Of a stretch of 41,838 nt of DNA, positions 14,888 through 23,036 are shown piece after piece. Source of the DNA: Rhizobium altiplani (GTDB taxonomy: Bacteria > Pseudomonadota > Alphaproteobacteria > Rhizobiales > Rhizobiaceae); NCBI RefSeq assembly GCF_001542405.1, contig NZ_LNCD01000150.1, forward strand, positions 1 through 41,838. Direction: 5' to 3'. Position 1 is the stretch's first letter, and the number at the start of each line of letters is the position of its first letter. A model generated the notes under the pieces. That model saw only the letters and a program-made list of their open reading frames with translations. It did no database searches and had not been told where the DNA came from. Position numbers and translations under genes: made by a program.

Positions 14888-16138
14888 TCAATTGTCGGTC
14901 GCAAGTGCGATCGCGCATCCGGCAAGCGCTTCTGCGGCGCCCGGGGCAAAGCTCATCGGCAGCCCGTAATAGCGGTGCGCCTCATCGACCTCGTAGCCAC
15001 CGAACCGGAACTCGCTCGCCGGCGGGATGTAACCCGGATTGTCATCTGCAAAACCGATGATGAAGGCGGGCCTTTCGCGTCCGAGCGCAGCACGGATGGA
15101 CAGTGCCGTCTCGGCAAAGATTTCTCCTGGCAAGGCGACAACAGGCACACCGCCCCAGTCGAGAACCGTAACGCGCGCGGCAATGGGTTCGGGTACCACC
15201 GGCGCAATGGTTTTGGCCCAGTCGGCCCAATAGCTGAGCAGCGCTCTTTGGGCTGGTTCAGCGGTCAGAGCCTCAGTCCGCCAGCGTTGTTCAAGGGCAG
15301 CGGCTGTTTCTGTTTCGCGCCGCTCAAAACCAAGCGCAACCGTCCCGTTGCGCGCGCTCGTCCGATCGGACATCGGCTGTTCTTCGGCATGAAGCGCAGC
15401 TTCGGCGATCCTGCGGCCGACCTGACCGGCCGTGTCGAACGTGCGGTCCTGACTGGCCGAGAGCGTGATCGAGGCATGGGCAGAGTGACCGGTATTGGCG
15501 TCACCGACGCAGCCGGTCATGAACAGTGCGACGCCCCCCGGATATGCTTCCTCAAGGGCCTGACGGACGAAATGCGGATAGTCCGCAGTCCAATGGCGAT
15601 TGTCGGCGCCCAGCACGACCGGATGGCAGGCATAGGCGGTAACAACCGCGATCATCGCGCCGTCCTCGCCGCAGATACGCAGCACCGGCAGGCATGTATC
15701 CACCGGCCCGCCGGGGTGGCGCCTGTTGCGGGCGACCCCCGGGTCACTGCCCTGCCCGACCGTGATCCGCGCTGGCCTTCGCAGGGCGGCCGCCTTGTCG
15801 ATAACTGCCACGCAGGCGTCTTCCAGTCGTTCCAGATAGGCCAGATCGGCGGCGATGCTCAGCCTCCCCGCCATCGAAACCGGGCCCCCGTGCGTGTGAA
15901 GAGCCGCCACCACGATGTTTTCGGCTGGGAGCGCACACCGCTTGCGGATCCGTGCGCTCATCGCTGCATCGATGCCGATGACGTCGGCAACGACAACGGC
16001 AGTTTCGGCAATCACCACGGCGCGGACCGTCAAACCATCATGGGCGCCCTCGGCTGGCAGGGTCCGGGCCGCAAAGCCGGACATCGGCAAGCCTGGCGTC
16101 GGAGTGATGTCGATAATGGCAGCTCCGGCGCGGATCAT
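14888..16138 (-). CDS. Neutral-ceramidase-like hydrolase (N-terminal domain family)
   Basis: The 416-residue protein starts MIRAGAAIIDITPTPGLPMSGFAAR, the standard opening of the neutral/alkaline non-lysosomal ceramidase N-terminal domain. It then carries the zinc-binding ALHTHGGP motif and YACHPVVLG, both of which match ligand-bearing motifs of that family. True ceramidases cleave the amide of ceramide and are about 650 residues. This shorter form lacks the C-terminal domain and a signal peptide, so it is more likely an intracellular amidase or ester hydrolase. It overlaps nagA (ATGA), placing it fourth in the operon. An amidase acting on an N-acylated sugar would fit, but that is inference. 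Confidence 0.78.
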   Translation of the reverse strand: MIRAGAAIIDITPTPGLPMSGFAARTLPAEGAHDGLTVRAVVIAETAVVVADVIGIDAAMSARIRKRCALPAENIVVAALHTHGGPVSMAGRLSIAADLAYLERLEDACVAVIDKAAALRRPARITVGQGSDPGVARNRRHPGGPVDTCLPVLRICGEDGAMIAVVTAYACHPVVLGADNRHWTADYPHFVRQALEEAYPGGVALFMTGCVGDANTGHSAHASITLSASQDRTFDTAGQVGRRIAEAALHAEEQPMSDRTSARNGTVALGFERRETETAAALEQRWRTEALTAEPAQRALLSYWADWAKTIAPVVPEPIAARVTVLDWGGVPVVALPGEIFAETALSIRAALGRERPAFIIGFADDNPGYIPPASEFRFGGYEVDEAHRYYGLPMSFAPGAAEALAGCAIALATDN

Positions 16139-17277
16139 CGGCAGAATGCCCTTTCACCGCGAACCCAGACCTCGCGGACCTGGAGCGCGCGATCGCCCTG
16201 CGACCAGTCGAAGCGGATGAGATCGGCCCTCGCACCAACATCCAGCCCCCCGCGCCCGCCGACGAACCGGCCGGGGTTGCGGGTGGCGAGCAAAAGCGCG
16301 TCTGCCAGAGGCAGGCTGGCCATTTCGGCAGCGATCGCGACATTTGCCGAAAGCGGCAGGCTGGCGCCGGCAAGATAGGGAGTGCCGGCGACACCGATCC
16401 GACCTTCCGGCGAGACCTCGACCGTGCCGCCGATCGATTGCTCGTAAAGTCCGGCCGGCATGCCGGCGAGCGCCACCATGTCGGATACGAGGAATGCGCG
16501 CTCCATGCCCTTGGCACGCAGCATGGCTTTGAACGTATCGGCCGACAGGTGCCAGCCGTCGGCGATGAAGCTGGCCGTCAGGCGATCGTCAGCAAGCTGC
16601 GCCCAGATGACGTTCGGATGGCGTGGCAAGACGGCCGCCGCGCCATTGCCAAGATGCGTGGACAGGCTTGCGCCGGCCGCCGCCGCCGCATGGATTTCAT
16701 CGGGCGTCGCAGCCGTATGGCCGAGTGCGACGAGAATGCCTTTTGCGCTCAGGGCCTTGATATAGTCGATACTGCCTTCCAGCTCCGGCGCGAGTGTCAC
16801 CATGGCGACGAGATTGCCGGATACCTTCTGCCAGCGCTCAAATTCGGCCATGGAGGGTGGCCGGACATGCGCCAGGGGATGCGCGCCGCGCGGACCATCC
16901 ATGCTTGAGATCGATGGGCCTTCGACGTGCACTCCCGGCACCATCTCGGCGATCAGCCGGTGGCAGTCGCGGCTCTTGGCGATCACCTCGAGCGCCTGGA
17001 GGATCGCCGATTCCGAGGCCGTGACGAGTGTTGGAAGCCAGGTGGTGACGCCGACGCTCAACAGTTCCTCGCAGAGCGACAGCATGATCTTTTCCGTCAC
17101 CGCGCCGGCATTGAGGTCGAAGCCCCGAAACCCGTTGACCTGCAGGTCGATCAGGCCGCTGGAGAGATAGCTCTTGTCCGTCTTTTCTGCCGGTCGGATC
17201 GCGGCTATCGTCCCGTCGAGAATATCGATGCTGATACCCTTTTGGCTGCGAGGATCGATGCCGTCGACGGTGACCAT
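16135..17277 (-). CDS. nagA: N-acetylglucosamine-6-phosphate deacetylase
   Basis: This 380-residue amidohydrolase has the NagA motifs in order: LIDLQVNGFRGFDLN, PGVHVEGPSISSMDGPRGAH (metal-binding Glu), LGHTAATPDEI and STHLGNGA (metal-binding His residues), and VSDMVALAG with the catalytic Asp. It removes the acetyl group of GlcNAc-6-phosphate, giving glucosamine-6-phosphate for the NagB-like enzyme encoded upstream. Its start overlaps the stop of the SIS gene by one base and its end overlaps the ceramidase-like gene. The N-terminus is short compared with E. coli NagA, as is common in rhizobial copies. Activity on a related N-acyl amino sugar phosphate is also possible. Confidence 0.9.
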   Translation of the reverse strand: MVTVDGIDPRSQKGISIDILDGTIAAIRPAEKTDKSYLSSGLIDLQVNGFRGFDLNAGAVTEKIMLSLCEELLSVGVTTWLPTLVTASESAILQALEVIAKSRDCHRLIAEMVPGVHVEGPSISSMDGPRGAHPLAHVRPPSMAEFERWQKVSGNLVAMVTLAPELEGSIDYIKALSAKGILVALGHTAATPDEIHAAAAAGASLSTHLGNGAAAVLPRHPNVIWAQLADDRLTASFIADGWHLSADTFKAMLRAKGMERAFLVSDMVALAGMPAGLYEQSIGGTVEVSPEGRIGVAGTPYLAGASLPLSANVAIAAEMASLPLADALLLATRNPGRFVGGRGGLDVGARADLIRFDWSQGDRALQVREVWVRGERAFCR

Positions 17278-18056
17278 CAGAGCGCCTTCACCCGACCCTG
17301 GAAATTTTCAATGAAGCGGGCGTTTGCCTCGTCGCCGCCCGGCGCATTGCCGCTGCGCCAGACAGGCGGCTCGATGCCGCGCTCGGCGAGCCTCGCAACC
17401 GTGCGGATGACAAGGCAGTTCAGCGTGAAGGCGTTGGCGAAGGTGGAGACCGCCGCAATGTTTTCACCCATGCCGGGCACGCGGACAATGGCATCGCCGA
17501 TCGGCACCTTGCAGTCGATCGCGATGTCGACGATTTCGTGCAGGTTCTGTTTTGTCGGGTGGCGGGCCGGATGATTGGGGGAGGTGTTGGCTGCATGCTG
17601 GAAAGAGCTGATACCGATCAGGAAGACGCCGCGCCGGCGCGCTTCCAGCGCCGCATCGATCAATGCGGCATTGATCCCGTAAGCGTTTACCAGGATCAGC
17701 AGATCGCCCTCGCCGAGGCGCTGATTGGTGATCACCACCTTGCCATAGCCTGGCGTGCGTTCGATCGCCATGGAGCGCAGCGCGCCGTTCGAAAGCAGCG
17801 TGCCTTCATCGAGGATGGCGCTGATGTGCATCAGCCCGCCTGCACGGAAGAAGACTTCCTGCGAGGCCAGGTTCGAGTGACCACCCGGCCCGTAGATGTG
17901 TACCAGACGATCGACGGCGATCTGATCGGCAAGCTTTGACGCGGCCTGATCGAGCGGCCCCCTCTCCTCTTCCAGCACCCGGCGCATCAGCGCCTGCGTT
18001 GCAGCAAAATAATCGGCGCAAAGCGCATCGGCATCAATGGCGTCGGTCTCAGGCAT
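17277..18056 (-). CDS. SIS-domain sugar isomerase (UPF0309-like)
   Basis: The 259-residue protein has a single SIS domain. VHIYGPGGHSNLASQEVFFRAGG (about 52-74) is the phosphosugar-binding segment, and LLILVNAYGINAALIDAALEA follows as the second Rossmann-like strand-helix. This subgroup (annotated as sugar isomerase domain protein or UPF0309) often occurs in amino-sugar operons, with an uncertain reaction, probably aldose-ketose isomerisation of a phosphosugar. It overlaps the NagB-like gene by eight bases upstream and nagA downstream, so the set is translated as a coupled unit. Confidence 0.82.
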   Translation of the reverse strand: MPETDAIDADALCADYFAATQALMRRVLEEERGPLDQAASKLADQIAVDRLVHIYGPGGHSNLASQEVFFRAGGLMHISAILDEGTLLSNGALRSMAIERTPGYGKVVITNQRLGEGDLLILVNAYGINAALIDAALEARRRGVFLIGISSFQHAANTSPNHPARHPTKQNLHEIVDIAIDCKVPIGDAIVRVPGMGENIAAVSTFANAFTLNCLVIRTVARLAERGIEPPVWRSGNAPGGDEANARFIENFQGRVKAL

Positions 18057-18876
18057 CGGGGTCGGAGTCCCTGTCTATATAGAGGGTGCAGGCCTCATGG
18101 TTGCGCAGGATGCTGGCCGGGCAATTGGTGCTGAGTGGCCCATGGAGGGTTTTCGACACCGCATCGCGCTTGACCGCGCCCGGCACGACGCAGAACAGAC
18201 GACCTGCCCGCAGCAGGCGCGGCACGGTCAACGTAATGGCCCGGTGCGGCACCGATCCAAGGTCGGGAAAGCAATCGTCGTCCACCTGCTGCTGGCGGCA
18301 GACCTCGTCCAGCTCGACGATCTTCACGTCCAGAGGATCGTTGAAATCTGCAACCGGCGGATCGTTGAAGGCGATGTGGCCGTTCACACCGATGCCGAGG
18401 CAGATCAAGTCGATCGGCGCCTCGTTCAACAGCGATGAATAGCGCGCGATCTCCGCCTCGGCATCCGGCTCCGGCGTGATACGGTGGACCGCGGCAAACG
18501 GCAGCCGCGTGAAGACATGGGCGTCGAGCCAATTGGCAAACCGCGCCGGCGCAGCCGGATCGACGCCGACATATTCGTCCATATGAAAAGCCGTCACCCG
18601 CCGCCACTCGATGCCTGGCTGAGTGACGAGCGCCGAAAGCATCTCGGCCTGGCTGGGGGCGGCCGCAAACACCATGCGCACGCTCGACTGCCGTGACAAA
18701 CATCCAACGAGTGCGCCGGCAATGTCTGCGGCAGCGGCAGCCCCCATCTCGGCCCGTGTGGCGAAGCTTTCGACCGTCAGCCGGTCGATGACCCGGCTTG
18801 CTTGCGGCGACGGACGGTGAGCGGTGGCAGGGTTCAAATTGGTCTCCACGTCAGGACATGGGAACAGGCATCGCAC
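18049..18876 (-). CDS. Glucosamine-6-phosphate deaminase/isomerase-like protein (NagB family)
   Basis: This protein of up to 275 residues carries NagB-type signatures: FHMDEYVG (catalytic Asp region), LICLGIGVNGHIAFNDPP (phosphosugar-binding and ring-opening His region), and a C-terminal VVPGAVKRDAV block. NagB turns glucosamine-6-phosphate into fructose-6-phosphate and ammonia. The ATG at 18876 lacks a good ribosome site. A TTG at 18837, preceded by GGAG, would give LNPATAHRPSPQ and is an attractive alternative. It is the first gene of the catabolic operon and follows a LacI-type operator about 60-100 bp upstream. It is divergent enough that the deaminated sugar might not be glucosamine. Confidence 0.85.
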   Translation of the reverse strand: MRCLFPCPDVETNLNPATAHRPSPQASRVIDRLTVESFATRAEMGAAAAADIAGALVGCLSRQSSVRMVFAAAPSQAEMLSALVTQPGIEWRRVTAFHMDEYVGVDPAAPARFANWLDAHVFTRLPFAAVHRITPEPDAEAEIARYSSLLNEAPIDLICLGIGVNGHIAFNDPPVADFNDPLDVKIVELDEVCRQQQVDDDCFPDLGSVPHRAITLTVPRLLRAGRLFCVVPGAVKRDAVSKTLHGPLSTNCPASILRNHEACTLYIDRDSDPDA

Positions 18877-18935
18877 AGCCGCAATGACGGCGGCGTCCAG
18901 TCAAGTTCCCTTTGTTCTCGTTGGAGGGAGAATTC

Positions 18936-18953
18936 CATGCAACCGGTTGCATG
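18936..18953. promoter_or_regulatory. LacI-family operator between catabolic operon and regulator gene
   Basis: CATGCAACCGGTTGCATG is a perfect 18-bp palindrome in the divergent region between the NagB-like gene (minus) and the LacI-type regulator gene (plus). It can therefore control the catabolic operon and possibly the regulator itself. A one-base variant precedes the transport operon at 14820-14837, making one regulator for both operons likely. Confidence 0.87.
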
Positions 18954-19047
18954 TCAAGCGATTGAGTGGCAGTGTGTGAGCCTGTTGATTGATGCGGCTC
19001 CGAACTTCGTGGTAAGCGGAGCGTGAGGGCAAGGGTTTCCGGTCACC

Positions 19048-20040
19048 ATGATAAAGCGTGCCAAGGGCGTTACCATCAGTCAGGTCGCGGATGCGGCCGG
19101 CGTGGCGCGTTCCAGTGTGTCGCGCGCCTTCACGAGACCCGGGATGCTGCTGCCCGAAACCGTCGAACGGATCATGAAGGCCGCCGAGGCCCTCGGTTAT
19201 GTTCCCAATCACACGGCCCGCGCGCTCAGCACGGGGCGGCACGGAAATGTCGGCCTCATCGTCCCCGATATCGCCAATCCCTTCTTCCCGCCCCTCATTC
19301 AGGCTGCCCAGCTCGAAGCGGACCGCTCCGATTTCTGCATCTTCCTCGGCAATACCGGCGAAAGCCCGAAGCAGGAAGACAAGCTCGTCGGGCGTTTCGC
19401 CGGCCAGGTCGAGGGTCTGGTGCTGGCGTCCTCGCGACTTTCGGAAGACCGTATCCGCGCCCATGCCGAAAAGTTGCCGCTCGTGCTGATCAATCGCGAT
19501 ATCGCGGGCATTCCCCGTGTCCTCATCGACAGCAGCTCAGGCGTGCGCCAGGCTGTCGAGCATCTGGCGAAGCTCGGCCATCGCAGGATCGCCTATGTCA
19601 GCGGGCCGGCAAATTCCTGGTCGAACAAGCAGCGACGCGCGGCAATCCGCAGTGCGGCAACACCGGCCGGCATCGAGGTCGACATCGTGGCGGCAGCCCT
19701 GCCGAGTTACGAGTCCGGGCGCAATGTGGTCCAGGCGATCCTTTCGACTGGCGCGACAGCCGCTGTCGCCTTCGACGACGTGACGGCGCAGGGCGTTCTG
19801 GCCGGACTGTCCGAAAACCATGTCTCCGTGCCAGCCGATTTCAGCCTCATCGGTTGCGATGACGTGCTTGGCGCCGTCACCTTTCCGGCACTCACCTCGG
19901 TTTCGAACCGGTCCGTCGAGGCGGGCCGCGTCGCCGTTTCGCTGCTTCTCGACATGCTGCAGTCCCATGCCATACGCGACGTGCGCTGCGTTCTTGAGAC
20001 CCACCTCGTCTTGCGCAGTACTACCACTGCTGTCGCCTGA
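19048..20040 (+). CDS. LacI/GalR-family transcriptional regulator of the amino-sugar locus
   Basis: The 330-residue protein has an N-terminal helix-turn-helix, VTISQVADAAGVARSSVSRAF (about 8-28). The hinge follows (YVPNHTARALSTGRHGNVGL), then a periplasmic-binding-protein-like effector domain with NPFFPPLIQAAQLEA and later CDDVLGAVTFPALTSVSNRS, typical of the family. It is transcribed away from the catabolic operon, next to the 18936-18953 palindrome. It most likely represses both operons until the sugar or its phosphate binds. The ATG at 19048 follows an AAGGG site and gives the standard family N-terminus. Confidence 0.93.
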   Translation: MIKRAKGVTISQVADAAGVARSSVSRAFTRPGMLLPETVERIMKAAEALGYVPNHTARALSTGRHGNVGLIVPDIANPFFPPLIQAAQLEADRSDFCIFLGNTGESPKQEDKLVGRFAGQVEGLVLASSRLSEDRIRAHAEKLPLVLINRDIAGIPRVLIDSSSGVRQAVEHLAKLGHRRIAYVSGPANSWSNKQRRAAIRSAATPAGIEVDIVAAALPSYESGRNVVQAILSTGATAAVAFDDVTAQGVLAGLSENHVSVPADFSLIGCDDVLGAVTFPALTSVSNRSVEAGRVAVSLLLDMLQSHAIRDVRCVLETHLVLRSTTTAVA

Positions 20041-20075
20041 TCGCTGCCGCAAGACCAGGCCTTGACCAGATGCCT

Positions 20076-20363
20076 CTAGTGCGCGTGCGTCGCAAGTATT
20101 GGCGTCATCATCTTGACGTGCGCGTCGGTCCGCTCGAGCACCTTTATCGGAACGACCTCGCGCTCCGGCAGCATCCACCAGGTTTGGTTCACCCGCTCAA
20201 CGGTTTTGGTCACCGCCTTGAGAGAGGCAGCCTCCGGCAAGCGCGCACGGTTAGCGAAGGCCATCCATCGTTGCACGCTCATTGCCTTGAAGGAGCGCTC
20301 GCCAGCCAGCGATAGCGCCATTGCATCTGCCGGGATGTAAGGAATGGTCGAGAGCTTATCTGG
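20076..20363 (-). pseudogene. HipA-family toxin C-terminal remnant, copy 2
   Basis: The last 95 codons of a HipA-like kinase remain. LSTIPYIPADAMALSLAGERSFKAMS corresponds to the HipA region after the kinase loop, then ARLPEAASLKAVTKTVERVN and a tail ending ILATHAH. The rest of the toxin gene (full length about 410-440 codons) and any hipB antitoxin are absent: upstream the frame dissolves into sequence antisense to the next toxin-antitoxin pair. The tail is repeated at 4218-4347. The HipA call is from the PADAMALSL motif and general pattern, so moderate certainty. Confidence 0.55.
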
Positions 20364-20510
20364 TCTCGCCCGAACAGGACTTATCAGGATCACGAGACAC
20401 CGCCAAAACAGCGGCGCGTCGTTTCCGGCAAATACAGCATTGCTGTCATTGCTGGATTTCACAGCATCACTTTGACATATTCCGGGGAGCGACCTCGAAG
20501 GACTAAAGAG

Positions 20511-20777
20511 ATGGCCAGCCGAAAGGGATCCTATACGACGAGCGATCTTTCGCGGAAGTTCGGCGATATCATCGCCGAGGCGCTTCGTCATCCCGTGACG
20601 ATCACTCAGCGCAGCAAACCGCGTCTCGTTATCTTGAACATAAACGACTACGAGCGGCTCATTAAGGCCGCCGATGCCCGAGCGATCGGGTCGATCGACA
20701 CCATGTCCGACGCCTTGTTTGCCGACATGGAGCGTGCGGTCGAACAATATGCTGAGGACGACGAGGTCGGGCGATGA
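20511..20777 (+). CDS. Phd/RelB-type antitoxin
   Basis: The 88-residue protein reads MASRKGSYTTSDLSRKFGDI, then RHPVTITQRSKPRLVILNINDYERL. This is the Phd/YefM-like DNA-binding N-terminal pattern: a short helix, a ..PVTIT...KPRLVI strand, and a ..YERL helix. An acidic C-terminal tail follows (DMERAVEQYAEDDEVG) of the kind that wraps around a toxin. It autoregulates its operon in known systems. An ATGA overlap joins it to the following toxin frame (20774). That toxin appears broken, so the antitoxin may persist as an orphan or because the DNA read is faulty. Confidence 0.78.
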   Translation: MASRKGSYTTSDLSRKFGDIIAEALRHPVTITQRSKPRLVILNINDYERLIKAADARAIGSIDTMSDALFADMERAVEQYAEDDEVGR

Positions 20778-21214
20778 GTGTTCACGACGACATCAGATTG
20801 CAGCCGTCATTCGCTATGCTTATCTCTGGCATCGAGAAGCAGGAAAAGGCGAGACGGAGGGACGCAAGGAGCGCCCCGTCGCGGTCGGCGTGCGGATAGC
20901 GCGTGCCGATGGTGACGTGGTGTTGTTTTTCCCGATCACCACGAAACAGCCCGAGCGGGACCGGTTCGCGTTCGAGATCCCGGCAATCGAAAAACGTCGC
21001 GCCGGCCTCGATGCAGATCGCCCATCTCTGGATCATCATGGACGAATTCAACAGCGACGTCATCGGTCACTTGTTCTATCTCGAACCGGAGCGGCCAATT
21101 GGCCGGTTCAGCAAGGCCTTCTTCCTGCCGATACTGCGCAAACTCATCGCCGTAAATCGCTCTCCGAAGTCAGCCGCCATCGCTAAGACGGCAATTCTCC
21201 ATTTGAGCCCCTGA
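20774..21214 (+). pseudogene. PemK/MazF-like toxin, frameshifted
   Basis: The toxin should start at the ATG overlapping the antitoxin stop (MSVHDDIR). The recognisable protein then switches to another frame for about 20810-21010 (AVIRYAYLWHREAGKGETEG, then ERPVAVGVRIARADGDVVLFFPIT and FEIPAIEKRRAGLD). It returns to the first frame for 21010-21214 (LWIIMDEFNSDVIGHLFYLE, then GRFSKAFFLPILRKLIA). Joined together, these parts resemble rhizobial PemK/MazF-like growth inhibitors, which cut mRNA. Two compensating frameshifts are needed, so as given no full toxin can be made. Either the gene is decayed or the read contains indel errors. Confidence 0.6.
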
Positions 21215-21430
21215 AACGGCATCAATCCTTCCGACAGGCAATGTGTTGATTGCGGCAGATGCGGTCATGCACAGTTGGTGGACGCGGAAACGCGCCCATT
21301 CTTCGTTACCGATATGGACGACGAACTTCGAATTCGACAGAGCACCCCAAAAGTATCTGACTCAGCAAAAACCGAAGACGTTGCGTTCGTTGCCTATGGC
21401 CACGACGCTGCTCAGGCGGCTCGGCCAGCG

Positions 21431-22336
21431 CTAACCCAGTGTGCCCTGCACCGAGCGCCTTGCCAGCGACCGTGCGATGTCGACGATGTCGTCGCGGCCA
21501 GCGGTTGGGTCTTCTTTGTTCCAGGCGATCCCAAGCCCGATCCGGAAGTCGATCCCGCTTACCTTCTTTAACTCAAAGCCGCGATTGGGAAGATCAAGCG
21601 TCCACTCCGGTGCAAAGCCGATGCCAAGCCCGGCGGAGACAAGCGACACCAGCGCATAGGTATCATCGCAGCTGAAGGCAATGTTGGCGGTGAGGTCGTA
21701 TTCGGCGAACTTCTCATTGAAGTATCGTTCCGTGAAAGACAGGTTCTGCCGGTTAAAGGCGATGATCTTCTGAGTGCGCAGATCGTCGATGCTGATCTCG
21801 TCCCTGGCTGCCAGCGGATTGGCACGGCCAACCGCCAGATAGTAGCGCTCATGCGCAAGCGAGACGAAGCGCAACGAGCCGATGTTTTCCACCGGCCGGA
21901 TGAAGCCCAGATTGAGCTGGCCGGTCTCCAGGCCGCGGATGATCTCGCCGGTATTGCCCGACGCGATGTGGATGCGGACATCGGGATACTTGCGGGCGAT
22001 CTTGGCAAGGAAGGTTGGCAGCATGCCCATGGTGGCCGGGTAGATGCTGCCGATCCTGATCTGGCGGATGCGGCTGCCGCCGGCTGCCCGGGTCAGTTCG
22101 GTGGTCAGGTCGATGTCGCTCAGGATCCGCACACAGCGATCGTAAAAGGTTTCCCCTGCCCTGGTCAGTTCCACCCTTCTGGTCGAGCGGATGAACAGCG
22201 GGCAGCCAAGCTCCCTTTCCAGCGACATCACATGGTTGCTGAGGGCCGGCTGGGCAATCCGCATCCTGGCTGCCGCCCGGCCAAAGTGCAGTTCCTCGGC
22301 CACCGCTTTGAAATAGGAGAGTTGGCGTAGTTCCAT
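21431..22336 (-). CDS. LysR-family transcriptional regulator
   Basis: A 301-residue LTTR with the N-terminal winged HTH MELRQLSYFKAVAEELHFGR, AAARMRIAQPALSNHVMSLE, and LFIRSTRRVELTRAG (residues 1-65). A two-lobed effector domain follows, with RQIRIGSIYPATMGMLPTFL and VSLVSAGLGIGFAPEW. Such regulators usually control a divergent neighbour. Here the adjacent plus-strand gene is only a small XRE protein 196 bp away, and the gene downstream is the broken toxin, so its natural target may have been lost or lies elsewhere. The start follows a GGGAAG ribosome site. Confidence 0.92.
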   Translation of the reverse strand: MELRQLSYFKAVAEELHFGRAAARMRIAQPALSNHVMSLERELGCPLFIRSTRRVELTRAGETFYDRCVRILSDIDLTTELTRAAGGSRIRQIRIGSIYPATMGMLPTFLAKIARKYPDVRIHIASGNTGEIIRGLETGQLNLGFIRPVENIGSLRFVSLAHERYYLAVGRANPLAARDEISIDDLRTQKIIAFNRQNLSFTERYFNEKFAEYDLTANIAFSCDDTYALVSLVSAGLGIGFAPEWTLDLPNRGFELKKVSGIDFRIGLGIAWNKEDPTAGRDDIVDIARSLARRSVQGTLG

Positions 22337-22508
22337 GAAAGCTGCTTCCCTGCCTCAACAGCAACTGAGGGATGCGTGATTACCTCGCGTCGCCGAGCAG
22401 AACTAGGTATATTATCGCGCAGAATCACTGGCCGGGCACAACCGCGGCAGCGAACGGTATTTATCGGGTTACTATTGCCAGACTACACCAAGCTCCCTCC
22501 AAGTCAAT

Positions 22509-22536
22509 ACAAAATGTTTGGGGTTTTACAAAATGT
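22509..22536 (+). repeat. Two direct ACAAAATGT repeats over the XRE start codon
   Basis: ACAAAATGT occurs at 22509-22517 and 22528-22536, 19 bp apart, and the second copy contains the ATG of the XRE gene. The spacing is close to two helical turns. Such paired repeats at a regulator's own start suit autoregulation. The site is short, AT-rich and could be chance. Confidence 0.35.
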
Positions 22537-22796
22537 CTATATCTGGGGCGCAATGTCGTGCCGCCCGAGGCCTCATTGGATGGTCGCAGACAGAACTATG
22601 CGAGGCTGCCGGCGTAGGTCGGGCCACGCTTGCAAACTTTGAGGCCCAAAAGTCAACGCCTTACGATCGGACGCTGCGTGATATTGAGTCGGCGCTGCAG
22701 GCCGCAGGGGTGACGTTCCTTGATGGCGATTATACTGGGTCCGGCGGCGAGGGTGTGAGACTTACACAACCGCCATCCACTTCGATCGAAGTTTAA
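22533..22796 (+). CDS. Small XRE-family helix-turn-helix protein
   Basis: The 87-residue protein starts MSISGAQCRAARGLIGWSQTELCEAAGV, followed by RATLANFEAQKSTPYDRTLR and IESALQAAGVTFLD. This is the typical single-domain Cro/XRE pattern in rhizobia, where the last part forms a short strand. The upstream ATG at 22518 would add five residues. It is transcribed away from the LysR gene. Direct repeats overlap its start, hinting at self-control. No partner toxin or phage gene is adjacent, so its target is unknown. Confidence 0.8.
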   Translation: MSISGAQCRAARGLIGWSQTELCEAAGVGRATLANFEAQKSTPYDRTLRDIESALQAAGVTFLDGDYTGSGGEGVRLTQPPSTSIEV

Positions 22797-23036
22797 AGAG
22801 AAGGGGTGGGAATGGAAGGGTTGTGTTATATACGGCAGCCTAGCTCTTACGGGCGCATCTCCGCCTGTGGATTTTTGAGTACGCCATTCCCCGTGTGATG
22901 AACCGGGAAAGGATTACCGGCGCCATCACGCAGTATTTGGCATGAATGCGCCACCGTCCTCCGTCGAGGTTCCGCTAGGTCACCAGGAGATTGATTGATA
23001 AGGTTCCGACGAAATGACCTATGAGGCGGAGCGGCA

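Noticed and set aside
14975..16378. A 467-codon plus-strand frame
   Set aside because: It is antisense to the ceramidase-like and nagA genes, whose motifs and coupled overlaps settle the coding strand.
20076..20747. A single 223-codon minus-strand gene
   Set aside because: Only the last ~95 codons resemble HipA; the upstream part is antisense to the antitoxin gene and not protein-like.
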